A stretch of 9,109 bases of DNA, from contig JBGZEX010000078.1 in assembly GCA_041846495.1 (NCBI GenBank), forward strand, positions 1 through 9,109. The letters are read 5' to 3'. The stretch comes from JBGZEX01 sp041846495 (GTDB taxonomy: Bacteria; Bacteroidota; Bacteroidia; Bacteroidales; Marinifilaceae). The notes below the pieces were generated by a model. The model was not told where the DNA came from, searched no databases, and saw only the letters and a list, made by a program, of their open reading frames with translations. Positions 1-6,989 of this stretch are shown here, one piece after another. Each line of letters begins with the position of its first letter. Within the stretch, counting starts at the first letter, position 1. Both the position numbers and the translations under genes were made by a program.

Positions 1-50
1 TCCTAAAACAAACAGCCGAAGAACCTCCGGAAGAAGAGAATTTGACATAA
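1..50 (+). CDS. Possible C-terminal tail of an ORF entering from the left edge
   Basis: A plus-strand frame is open from base 3 and stops at TAA (48-50), reading LKQTAEEPPEEENLT. The acidic, proline-containing tail looks like a protein end, and the stop is followed at once by an inverted-repeat structure, as expected for a transposase or another gene ending at a terminator. Only 15 codons are visible and a second plus frame is also open here, so coding status is uncertain. No family can be named from so little sequence. Confidence 0.2.
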   Translation, partial: LKQTAEEPPEEENLT

Positions 51-134
51 GGGGGCTTGTCCGTAAACTAAAACACCCCCCAACACGTGATAGATAACGA
101 GTTGGGGCAAGATAATTATGGTTTAGCGGACAGC
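51..134. repeat. Nested imperfect inverted repeat (IS end, small palindromic element or terminator)
   Basis: The outer arms are TGTCCGTAAAC (58-68) and GTTTAGCGGACA (121-132), which pair over 11 bp with one bulged base (G126). Inside them CCCCAAC (78-84) pairs perfectly with GTTGGGG (101-107), and within that CGT (86-88) pairs with ACG (97-99). Outer bases GC flank both sides. The 'GCTGTCCGCTAAAC' end read inward resembles terminal inverted repeats of DDE insertion sequences, and a plus-strand frame stops right before it at base 50. It could equally be a folded transcription terminator. The structure is seen directly; its nature is inference. Confidence 0.5.
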
Positions 135-240
135 AATAAAAAAAATATTAACAAAAATCGAAAGTATATCTCTCATGTATTTTTGATTCATAATTCTTTA
201 TAAGATTTATTTTCTCCAATGAAAGAAGCGTATTCAGACA

Positions 241-279
241 ACTTCCCCCGAAAATTTCTGTTTGAATTTCGGGGGAAGT
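241..279 (-). terminator. Hairpin terminator after tnaA
   Basis: A perfect 13-bp inverted repeat (ACTTCCCCCGAAA at 241-253, TTTCGGGGGAAGT at 267-279) has a 13-base loop and a GC-rich core of six pairs. It lies 25 bases past the tnaA stop codon. No clear U-tract follows on either strand, so it may act as a 3'-end stabilising hairpin or as a terminator for converging transcripts. The AT-rich bases between 135 and 240 show no gene or motif I can support. Confidence 0.6.
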
Positions 280-304
280 GCTTATTTCAAAATAGCCTCG
301 TCTT

Positions 305-1684
305 TTATTCGGCAGGTTTTAACTCGATGGTAAAATGCCTCATTATGGGGAATTCTTTGGTTATCACATAACCTCTGGTAATGGATTCTCTCCTGTCGTA
401 CACATTTTTCAAAGCCGCCGCTATAACATCCATATGATTGTCGGTGTATGTCCTTCTGGGAATAGCCAAACGCAGAAGCTCAAGCCGGGGATAACGGTTT
501 TCATGAGTTACCGGATCTCTGTCGGCCAAAAGAGAACCTATTTCCACTCCACGGATACCTGCTTCGAGATAGAGTTCTATGCCTAAAGTTTGGGCGATAA
601 ACTCTTCTTTCGGAACCTTGGTAAGCACTTTCTTGGCATCCACGAAAATGGCATGGCCTCCGGCAGGACGTTGGTAGGGAATCCCGTATTCATCCAACTT
701 CTTCCCGAGATATTCCACTTGTTTTATTCTGGTTTCGAGATATTGAAATTCCGTACCTTCGTAAAGCCCCTGTGCCAAAGCATTCATATCCCGGCCCGAC
801 ATACCGCCGTAAGTAATGAATCCTTCGTTCATCACGCAATACATCTGAGCTTTTTTCCAAAGTTCCTCCGATTTGAAAGCTACGAAACCGCCCATATTCA
901 CGATTGCGTCTTTTTTGGAAGACATCGTCATTATATCCGCATAGGAATACATCTCTCTCACTATTTCCCGAATGCTCTTATCGGCATAACCTTCCTCCCG
1001 GGTCTTAATAAAATAAGCGTTTTCGGCAAAACGGGCGGAATCCATCAAAAGGCGAACATCGTATTTCTTACATAACGCGGCCACCTCGCGTATGTTTTTC
1101 ATGGACACCGGTTGGCCTCCCGCCGTATTGTTCGTTACCGTAAGCACCACGGCCGGGATTTTATCCTTGGGATTTTCCTTCAATATCTTTTCCAATTTCC
1201 CGGGGTCCATATTTCCCTTAAACGGTATTTCCAATTGGGTATCCGAAGCTTCGTCTATAGTACAATCGACGGCAAACGCCTTCCGGAATTCGATATGCCC
1301 CTTTGTCGTATCGAAATGAGAATTTCCGGGGAGTATGTCTCCCGCCTTGATTATAGTAGAAAACAATACGTTTTCGGCTGCTCGTCCCTGATGAGTAGGT
1401 AAAAAATATTCGAATCCGAGAATATCCCTGATTGCATCTTTCATTTTATAGTAGGAACGGGCTCCCGCATAACTTTCGTCTCCCAACATCAATTCCGACC
1501 ATTGCTTATCGCTCATAGCACCCGTCCCCGAGTCCGTAAGCAAATCGATAAACACATGATCGCTCTTCAAGCCGAAAAGATTGTATTTTGCCTCTTTTAT
1601 CCATTGTTCACGCTCTTTACGCGTACTTTTCTTAATATTTTCCACCATTTTGATACGGTAGGATTCTGAAAAAGGTAATTCCAT
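305..1684 (-). CDS. tnaA: Tryptophanase (tryptophan indole-lyase), PLP-dependent
   Basis: This enzyme splits L-tryptophan into indole, pyruvate and ammonia in the cytoplasm. The 459-residue length suits the beta-eliminating lyase family. PLP-site residues are visible: QGR at 99-101, N185, D215 and R218, the Schiff-base lysine K258 in SSKKDA, Y72, and the substrate carboxylate arginine R405. The relative tyrosine phenol-lyase has Thr, Arg and Phe at three diagnostic places; here they are D125 (HFDTTKGH), I382 (GVEIGS) and H450 (MRHFT), all matching tryptophanase. C283 in YCVMNEGF also matches the E. coli enzyme. The start ATG at 1684 fits the family N-terminus (PFSESYRIK). A 149-base gap, a candidate promoter and a structured leader separate it from aroK, so it is probably expressed independently. 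Substrate choice is inferred from these residues and is fairly secure. Confidence 0.95.
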   Translation of the reverse strand: MELPFSESYRIKMVENIKKSTRKEREQWIKEAKYNLFGLKSDHVFIDLLTDSGTGAMSDKQWSELMLGDESYAGARSYYKMKDAIRDILGFEYFLPTHQGRAAENVLFSTIIKAGDILPGNSHFDTTKGHIEFRKAFAVDCTIDEASDTQLEIPFKGNMDPGKLEKILKENPKDKIPAVVLTVTNNTAGGQPVSMKNIREVAALCKKYDVRLLMDSARFAENAYFIKTREEGYADKSIREIVREMYSYADIMTMSSKKDAIVNMGGFVAFKSEELWKKAQMYCVMNEGFITYGGMSGRDMNALAQGLYEGTEFQYLETRIKQVEYLGKKLDEYGIPYQRPAGGHAIFVDAKKVLTKVPKEEFIAQTLGIELYLEAGIRGVEIGSLLADRDPVTHENRYPRLELLRLAIPRRTYTDNHMDVIAAALKNVYDRRESITRGYVITKEFPIMRHFTIELKPAE

Positions 1685-1727
1685 GATTATATGATTTAAT
1701 TAGTAAATAAAATTTGAGTAAAAGAAT

Positions 1728-1770
1728 CGACAGTCCGGATGAAAGAACCGGCAAGACTTAAAACCTGTCG
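1728..1770 (-). promoter_or_regulatory. Nested stem-loop in the tnaA leader
   Basis: On the minus strand, CGACAG (1770-1765) can pair with CTGTCG (1733-1728), enclosing a second pairing of CCGG (1751-1748) with CCGG (1738-1735) around a 9-base loop. The upstream arm overlaps the last codons of the 14-codon mini-ORF at 1758-1802, so translation of that ORF would compete with folding. This layout recalls transcription or translation attenuation ahead of a catabolic gene. The stems are short and function is inferred only from position. Confidence 0.3.
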
Positions 1771-1802
1771 CGGCGTTTTATGTTGAGATATACGTATTTC
1801 AT
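1758..1802 (-). CDS. Possible 14-residue leader peptide upstream of tnaA
   Basis: An ATG at 1802 opens a 14-codon frame, MKYVYLNIKRRDRF, ending in TAA. AGAGGG lies 7 to 8 bases before the ATG, an SD-like sequence that is rare for this window. It falls inside the predicted tnaA leader RNA, and its final codons form one arm of the stem-loop at 1728-1770. Proteobacterial tna operons use a leader peptide (TnaC) with a key tryptophan and proline. This peptide has neither, so it is not a TnaC homologue. Short ORFs arise by chance, and nothing proves translation. Confidence 0.2.
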   Translation of the reverse strand: MKYVYLNIKRRDRF

Positions 1803-1820
1803 CGTTAACACCCTCTGCTA

Positions 1821-1852
1821 CAAATTTGGGAATTTATTTTATAAATTCCAAA
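1821..1852 (-). promoter_or_regulatory. Candidate tnaA promoter with palindromic spacer
   Basis: On the minus strand TTTG (1852-1849) is followed after exactly 20 bases by CAAATTTG (1828-1821). The Bacteroides consensus is TTTG, 19-21 bases, TAnnTTTG, so only the first base of the -7 box deviates. The predicted start site is near 1815, giving a leader of about 130 bases before the tnaA ATG. Arms GGAATTTAT and ATAAATTCC with an AAA loop (1829-1849) form a perfect palindrome that fills the spacer, an ideal position for a repressor; as RNA it could instead be a weak terminator for aroK. The elements overlap the aroK 3' end and stop codon. Confidence 0.5.
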
Positions 1853-2355
1853 TCATCTATCCTTTCCGGAAGAGAGAAACGCCCGTTTGCATCGGGATAG
1901 AGTTGAATCCGGGCCTTAGCATAATAAGATGAACGGGATTTCATATGAGCACTCACATATTCGTACACCGCTTCTCGAGGGATATTTTCCAAAAGCGGCC
2001 TCTTCCCTCTGCGGCATTCCAAACGCCGGGAAATAATTTCCAAAGGAGTATTCAAACATATGGTACATCCCCGCTCATTCATAAAATCCATATTGTCGTA
2101 AAAGCAAGGCGTGCCACCACCCGTGGCAATAACATAATTTTCAGCAACGAAACTCAACTCTCGAAGATAATCCCGTTCCCGGGTTCTGAAATATCCTTCT
2201 CCGAAATGCATAAAGATATCTTCTACGGACATCTTCTCCCGCCGTTTTATAAAAGCATCGAGATCATAAAAAGGAAGAGAAAGCATTTTAGCCATCCAGC
2301 GGCCGTAATAATTTTTCCCGGCCCCCATATATCCGACGATGAAATATCTCTTCAT
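1834..2355 (-). CDS. aroK: Shikimate kinase with atypical P-loop
   Basis: It phosphorylates shikimate at the 3-hydroxyl with ATP, the fifth step towards chorismate and aromatic amino acids. The 173-residue length is typical. Visible motifs are D31/D33 (FYDLD), R57 in GEGYFR, the GGG loop at 79-81 (ATGGGTP), the lid RPLL at 119-122 and R141 with Y145 (RSSYY), so the shikimate site and lid arginines are present. The Walker A motif reads GYMGAGKNYYG (8-18). The usual Ser/Thr after K14, which helps hold Mg2+, is Asn, followed by Tyr. It starts 30 bases after the parC stop and is probably cotranscribed with parE-parC. It is most likely a working or variant shikimate kinase; altered nucleotide handling is possible. 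Confidence 0.88.
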   Translation of the reverse strand: MKRYFIVGYMGAGKNYYGRWMAKMLSLPFYDLDAFIKRREKMSVEDIFMHFGEGYFRTRERDYLRELSFVAENYVIATGGGTPCFYDNMDFMNERGCTICLNTPLEIISRRLECRRGKRPLLENIPREAVYEYVSAHMKSRSSYYAKARIQLYPDANGRFSLPERIDDLEFIK

Positions 2356-2385
2356 AGTTTAGCCTTTAACCGACCGTCTATCCGA

Positions 2386-5082
2386 TTAATCGAACTCCAA
2401 ACTCATCTGTCCCTCAAGCTTCTCCTCCCTTTTTTCATCTTCTTCGACAATATCTTTATTCGTTTCCGAATTTTCCGTCATCGTTTCCGAATTTTCCGGT
2501 TCTGTTTTTACGATTTCTCCGACCTCGAACGTAGTCAAACGTTTCCCCCGGGCCCGATAGGATTTCTCCGCAATAAACTCTTCCGCATCCACGAAAAACT
2601 CGGGACGGTTTTTATCTTTCCCCGCGAAATATACGGTGAATCCCACTCCTTTACAACCGCTCAACTCTATCAAACGGGAACCTGAAAAATCTCCGATAAA
2701 AGAAAGGGGGCGTTGACTCTCTTCGAACTTAAATCGCTTCAAATAATAATATTCCTGCTCTCCATCGTAAAAAACGGCCGACCATATTTTAGAAGGAACG
2801 TATTTTTCCAATACGATATAGTCCTCTTCATAATGATTGCTCAAATCGAAGTCCGTAGTATGGAATTTACCGTCTTTGGTAACCACCAAAATTTTGTCTC
2901 CTCCGTAAAATTCACCCAAAAAACGTCCTCTCCCATCCGGATTCAATCGGAATACATCCTCATCGATCCACAGTTTCCTGCCTCCGAGAGTGGAAACTCC
3001 TTTCTGGACTACGGAAATCTTATGCACATCGTTTTTTGTCAGGATATTCCCTATGGAATGCCGTCCCTTAACGGCCAAATCGGCAAAATCGTATTCGAAT
3101 ATCAATTTTCGAACTCCCGATTTGGGTTTGAGACAAATTTTTACGATCTCCGCTTCCCCATTGGGATTAGCGGAAAAATGAAGTATGCGCGAAGCTTTCG
3201 TACCCTTGGTCAAATCGTATTCCTTATCCCGGGTTATCCCCGTGACGTTAAACCGCTTCACATAAGTCGTACCGTATTTTCCATCCCGGTAAATCACATT
3301 ATAGATACAACGTTTATCGTTCTTTTTAAACACATTGACATAAAGCACATCATTGCCGACGAAGAGTTTCTCCGCAATTTTGGTAATATAATAAGTTCCG
3401 TCCTTTCTGAAAACGATGATATCGTCTATATCGGAACATTCGCAAATAAATTCGTCCTTTTTCAAAGAAGTGCCTACGAATCCCTCCTCCCGGTCGATAT
3501 AAAGTTTTTCATTGGCAACGGCGACTTTCGTAGCTTCGATGTTTTCGAAACTGCGTATCTCCGTTTTCCGTTCCCGGCCTTTTCCGTAGGTTTCTTTTAT
3601 CCTCAAATAATAAGCTATGGCATAAGGTATCAAATGTTCGAGATCGTAACGGACCTGCGCCATGTCCTCTTCTATGCTTTTAATATAAGCATCCGCTTCG
3701 TCGGAATTAAACTTAAGGATGCGTTTCATCCTTATTTCCAACAAATTACGAATATCCTCATCCTCCACACTTCGATGAAGCTCCGGCAAAAAAAGTTCCA
3801 ATCTCCCTCTCACGTGAGCGACCACCGCATCCAGGGTTTCGCTCTCCTCAAAAGCCTTATCTTTATAAATCCGTTTCTCTATGAATATTTTCTCCAAAGT
3901 CGAGAAAAACCACTTGGCCAATAATTCTTCCAATCTTATCTCCAATTCTTTTTTCAAAAGCCGAACCGTCGTATCGGTAGAGCGTTTGAGTATGTCGGAA
4001 ACAGGAATGAAATAAGGTTTGTCTCCATCGATAATGCAGGCATTGGGAGCCACGGAAAGTTCGCAATCGGTAAATGCATAAAGAGCGTCTATAGTCTTAT
4101 CCAAAGATACTCCCGTTCCTAAGGAAATCCGAATCTCCACATCGGCCGCCGTATTATCGTCGATCTTTTTTATCTTAATCTTACCTTTTTCATTGGCTTT
4201 AATAATACTCTCGATAAGAGTGGTTGTAGTTTTACCGAATGGCAATTCTGTTATTTTCAACACCTTAGACTCCACCTCCTTATCTATCTTCGCCCTTATC
4301 TTAACACTCCCCCCCCTCAAACCGTCGTTATAACGCGAAATATCCATCATTCCTCCGGTGGGAAAATCCGGATAAAGTACGAATTCCTCTCCCCTGAGAT
4401 AAGCTACACTCGCATCGATAAGTTCTACGAAATTATGGGGAAGGATTTTAGAAGCCAGACCTACCGCTATGCCTTCCACCCCTTGGGCCAAAAGCAGAGG
4501 AAATTTGACCGGAAGACAAACCGGCTCCTTATTGCGACCGTCATAGGAAAGTTTCCAATCCGTCACCTTAGGATTGAAAACCACATCTTGAGCGAATTTG
4601 GAAAGCCTTGCCTCTATATACCGGGGAGCGGCTGCCGCATCTCCCGTATATATGTTTCCCCAATTTCCCTGACAATCGATAAGCAAATCCTTTTGTCCCA
4701 ATTGCACCAAAGCATCTCCTATGGAAGCATCCCCATGGGGATGATATTGCATGGTATGTCCGATAATATTCGCACATTTATTATAACGTCCGTCATCCAA
4801 TTGTTTCATTGCATGAAGAATACGCCTCTGCACGGGTTTAAGTCCGTCCTGAATATTCGGAACGGCCCGTTCCAATATCACATAGGAAGCATAATCCAGG
4901 AACCAATTTTGGAACATTCCATGAAGATTCTTTATAGAGCGGATACGTCCGTCTTCTCCTCTTTCATCGGATACGGTTTCCGCATCCGGCAAAGCCCGAT
5001 TCTCGCTCGCTCCCTCTCTCCTCACCGGTTCTTCGCGAGAGTCATCCGTATTTTCGTATTTATCCTCAGACATATGTTTCAA
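2386..5082 (-). CDS. parC: DNA topoisomerase IV subunit A (ParC)
   Basis: This is the DNA cleavage and rejoining subunit of topoisomerase IV, which with ParE decatenates daughter chromosomes. The 898-residue protein has a charged, low-complexity N-terminal extension (about residues 1-50). The breakage-reunion domain follows: RAVPNIQDGLKPVQRRIL from 72, YHPHGDASIGDAL from 113, and the catalytic R154-Y155 in APRYIEARL. A coiled-coil/tower region is followed by a C-terminal beta-pinwheel-like part with no intact GyrA box (QRRGGKG), which favours ParC over GyrA. It ends in an acidic tail. ATG at 5082 overlaps the parE stop as ATGA, which supports this start and translational coupling, although a second ATG lies three codons on. 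The quinolone-region residue equivalent to GyrA Ser83 is Ala119. Confidence 0.93.
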   Translation of the reverse strand: MKHMSEDKYENTDDSREEPVRREGASENRALPDAETVSDERGEDGRIRSIKNLHGMFQNWFLDYASYVILERAVPNIQDGLKPVQRRILHAMKQLDDGRYNKCANIIGHTMQYHPHGDASIGDALVQLGQKDLLIDCQGNWGNIYTGDAAAAPRYIEARLSKFAQDVVFNPKVTDWKLSYDGRNKEPVCLPVKFPLLLAQGVEGIAVGLASKILPHNFVELIDASVAYLRGEEFVLYPDFPTGGMMDISRYNDGLRGGSVKIRAKIDKEVESKVLKITELPFGKTTTTLIESIIKANEKGKIKIKKIDDNTAADVEIRISLGTGVSLDKTIDALYAFTDCELSVAPNACIIDGDKPYFIPVSDILKRSTDTTVRLLKKELEIRLEELLAKWFFSTLEKIFIEKRIYKDKAFEESETLDAVVAHVRGRLELFLPELHRSVEDEDIRNLLEIRMKRILKFNSDEADAYIKSIEEDMAQVRYDLEHLIPYAIAYYLRIKETYGKGRERKTEIRSFENIEATKVAVANEKLYIDREEGFVGTSLKKDEFICECSDIDDIIVFRKDGTYYITKIAEKLFVGNDVLYVNVFKKNDKRCIYNVIYRDGKYGTTYVKRFNVTGITRDKEYDLTKGTKASRILHFSANPNGEAEIVKICLKPKSGVRKLIFEYDFADLAVKGRHSIGNILTKNDVHKISVVQKGVSTLGGRKLWIDEDVFRLNPDGRGRFLGEFYGGDKILVVTKDGKFHTTDFDLSNHYEEDYIVLEKYVPSKIWSAVFYDGEQEYYYLKRFKFEESQRPLSFIGDFSGSRLIELSGCKGVGFTVYFAGKDKNRPEFFVDAEEFIAEKSYRARGKRLTTFEVGEIVKTEPENSETMTENSETNKDIVEEDEKREEKLEGQMSLEFD
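2461..2498. repeat. Tandem repeat in the parC 3' end
   Basis: Two identical 17-bp copies (CGTTTCCGAATTTTCCG at 2461-2477 and 2482-2498) recur with a 21-bp period, keeping frame. On the minus strand they encode two ENSET units in the acidic ParC tail. This fits slippage-type length variation in a disordered region. Confidence 0.8.
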
Positions 5083-6911
5083 AATTCATCTTTTTCTACA
5101 TACAAATTGTTGATTATAAATTCCTGCCGCTCCATGGTATTCGTCCCCATATAATACGAAAGTATCGTATCGATGGCATCGGTTTTACGTACGCGTACCG
5201 GTTCCAAGCGAATATCCTTACCGATAAAACCGGCGAATTCGTCCGGGGAAATCTCCCCCAATCCCTTAAACCGGGTAATCTCGGATTTGCTCCCCATTTG
5301 TTTTACCGCCTTATCTCTTTCCGCTTCCGAATAACAGTATTTGTTTTCGCTTCCTTTTTTTACCCTGAACAAAGGAGTCTGCAATATGTAGAGATGTCCG
5401 GCCCTTACCAAATCGGGAAAAAACTGCAGGAAAAAAGTAAGCAGGAGCAAACGGATATGCATGCCGTCCACATCGGCATCCGTAGCTATTATCACATTAT
5501 TATAGCGCAGATTATCCAATCCTTCCTCGATATTGAGCGCTGCCTGCAATAGATTGAATTCTTCGTTTTCGTATACCATTTTCCGGGTTTTCCCGTACGA
5601 ATTAAGCGGTTTCCCTTTCAAACTGAATACGGCCTGAGTATTCACATCCCGGGAAGTAGTAATCGAACCGCTGGCCGAATCGCCCTCGGTAATAAATATG
5701 GAGGACTCGTTTTTCCTTTCGTGACTCGAATTGAAATGCACCCTGCAATCTCTAAGTTTCCGGTTATGTAAACTCACTTGTTTGGCACGTTCCTTCGCAA
5801 TTTTCTGAACCCCGGCCATAGCCTTGCGTTCTTTCTCCGTTTCCACGATTTTACGCAATAATAAATCCGCCGTATCGGGATTGCGATGCAGGAAGTTATC
5901 CAGTTCCCGGGTGACGAAGTCCATGATGAAATTGCGCACCGAAGGTCCGTCCGGTCCCATATCCTTGGAGCCCAATTTCGTTTTGGTCTGGGATTCGAAT
6001 ATGGGTTCCTGCACCTTTATGCTTATGGCTCCGATAATGGACGTCCGTATGTCCGCCACATCGAAATCCTTTTTGTAGAAATCTCTTACCGTTTTTACGA
6101 AAGCTTCCCGGAATGCCGCAAGGTGGGTCCCTCCCTGAGTGGTATGCTGTCCGTTCACAAAAGAATAGTACTCTTCGCCGTACTGTCGCCCGTGCGTCAA
6201 AGCTATCTCGATATCATTATCCCGAAGATGGATGATGGGATACAATCCCTCGCCGCTCATATTATCGGTCAACAAATCGTACAATCCTTTTTTGGAAAAG
6301 AACTTCTGCCCGTTGAAATTTATGGTGAGCCCCACATTCAAAAAGGTATAATTCCGGAACATCGTCTCCAAATACTCCCATATGAAACTGTAATTCCCGA
6401 ATATTTCCTTGTCCGCAATAAAGGTGACACAGGTGCCGTTAGCCTCTTCGGTATACTCGATATCTTCCTCCTCTTTGATAAGCGCCCGGTTATAAATCAC
6501 GCGCTTGCCTTTCCCATCCCTGAAGGATTCGATGATAAAAATCTCCGACAAAGCATTTACCGCCTTGATACCTACACCGTTGAGACCTACGGATTTTTTA
6601 AATACCGCAGAATCGTATTTGGCTCCGGTATTCATTTTGGAAGAAACATCCGTCACCTTGCCCAAAGGGATGCCCCGACCGTAATCCCTCACCCTCACTT
6701 TTCTATCCTCGATCTCTATCTCGATTTCATTCCCCTCTCCCATCGCAAATTCATCTATCGAATTATCCACCACCTCCTTAATCAATATATAAACTCCGTC
6801 GTCCGGAGCCGAGCCGTCTCCCAATTTGCCGATATACATACCCGGTCTGCGACGAATATGCTCCCTCCACTCGAGTGTTTTTATCGAATCTTCCGAATAT
6901 TCTTCTGCCAT
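5079..6911 (-). CDS. parE: DNA topoisomerase IV subunit B (ParE)
   Basis: This is the ATPase subunit of topoisomerase IV, which partners ParC. The 610-residue protein shows the GHKL ATPase elements E46 and N50 (KEVVDNSIDEF), D76 with G78 and G80 (RDYGRGIP), and GVGIKAVNALS at 112-122. The transducer loop QTKTKLG lies at 308-314. The TOPRIM metal site is TEGDSASG (E409, D411) and DADVDG (D478, D480, D482), and TRFKGLGE is at 546-553. Length and the LKGKPLN segment fit ParE rather than the longer GyrB. It starts 78 bases after the pdxA-like stop. That gap holds a small GGCAT/ATGCC hairpin (6929-6941) but no promoter I trust. The stop overlaps the parC start by 4 bases, so the two subunits are coupled. 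Confidence 0.95.
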   Translation of the reverse strand: MAEEYSEDSIKTLEWREHIRRRPGMYIGKLGDGSAPDDGVYILIKEVVDNSIDEFAMGEGNEIEIEIEDRKVRVRDYGRGIPLGKVTDVSSKMNTGAKYDSAVFKKSVGLNGVGIKAVNALSEIFIIESFRDGKGKRVIYNRALIKEEEDIEYTEEANGTCVTFIADKEIFGNYSFIWEYLETMFRNYTFLNVGLTINFNGQKFFSKKGLYDLLTDNMSGEGLYPIIHLRDNDIEIALTHGRQYGEEYYSFVNGQHTTQGGTHLAAFREAFVKTVRDFYKKDFDVADIRTSIIGAISIKVQEPIFESQTKTKLGSKDMGPDGPSVRNFIMDFVTRELDNFLHRNPDTADLLLRKIVETEKERKAMAGVQKIAKERAKQVSLHNRKLRDCRVHFNSSHERKNESSIFITEGDSASGSITTSRDVNTQAVFSLKGKPLNSYGKTRKMVYENEEFNLLQAALNIEEGLDNLRYNNVIIATDADVDGMHIRLLLLTFFLQFFPDLVRAGHLYILQTPLFRVKKGSENKYCYSEAERDKAVKQMGSKSEITRFKGLGEISPDEFAGFIGKDIRLEPVRVRKTDAIDTILSYYMGTNTMERQEFIINNLYVEKDEF

Positions 6912-6989
6912 ATCTCTAAATTAATTCCGGCATTCCATGCCAATATTGTCTTTAATATCCCCCGAACATATAACCCCGGCAAAAATAAA

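Noticed and set aside
220..370. Short plus-strand ORF starting ATGAAAGAAGCG
   Set aside because: It runs through the tnaA terminator hairpin and into the end of tnaA on the opposite strand, with no protein-like features.
305..1684. Tyrosine phenol-lyase as the product
   Set aside because: The three residues that separate the families (D125, I382, H450) match tryptophanase, not tyrosine phenol-lyase.
2713..3924. 403-codon plus-strand open frame opposite parC
   Set aside because: It lies wholly within parC, whose motifs are clear, and has no recognisable domain.
2386..6911. GyrA/GyrB instead of ParC/ParE
   Set aside because: The B subunit is short (610 residues), the A subunit lacks an intact GyrA box, and the adjacent overlapping layout fits topoisomerase IV.
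6912..6989. Promoter for parE (TATGTTCG near 6958)
   Set aside because: The -7-like box has a mismatch and no TTTG lies at the required spacing, so it was not listed.
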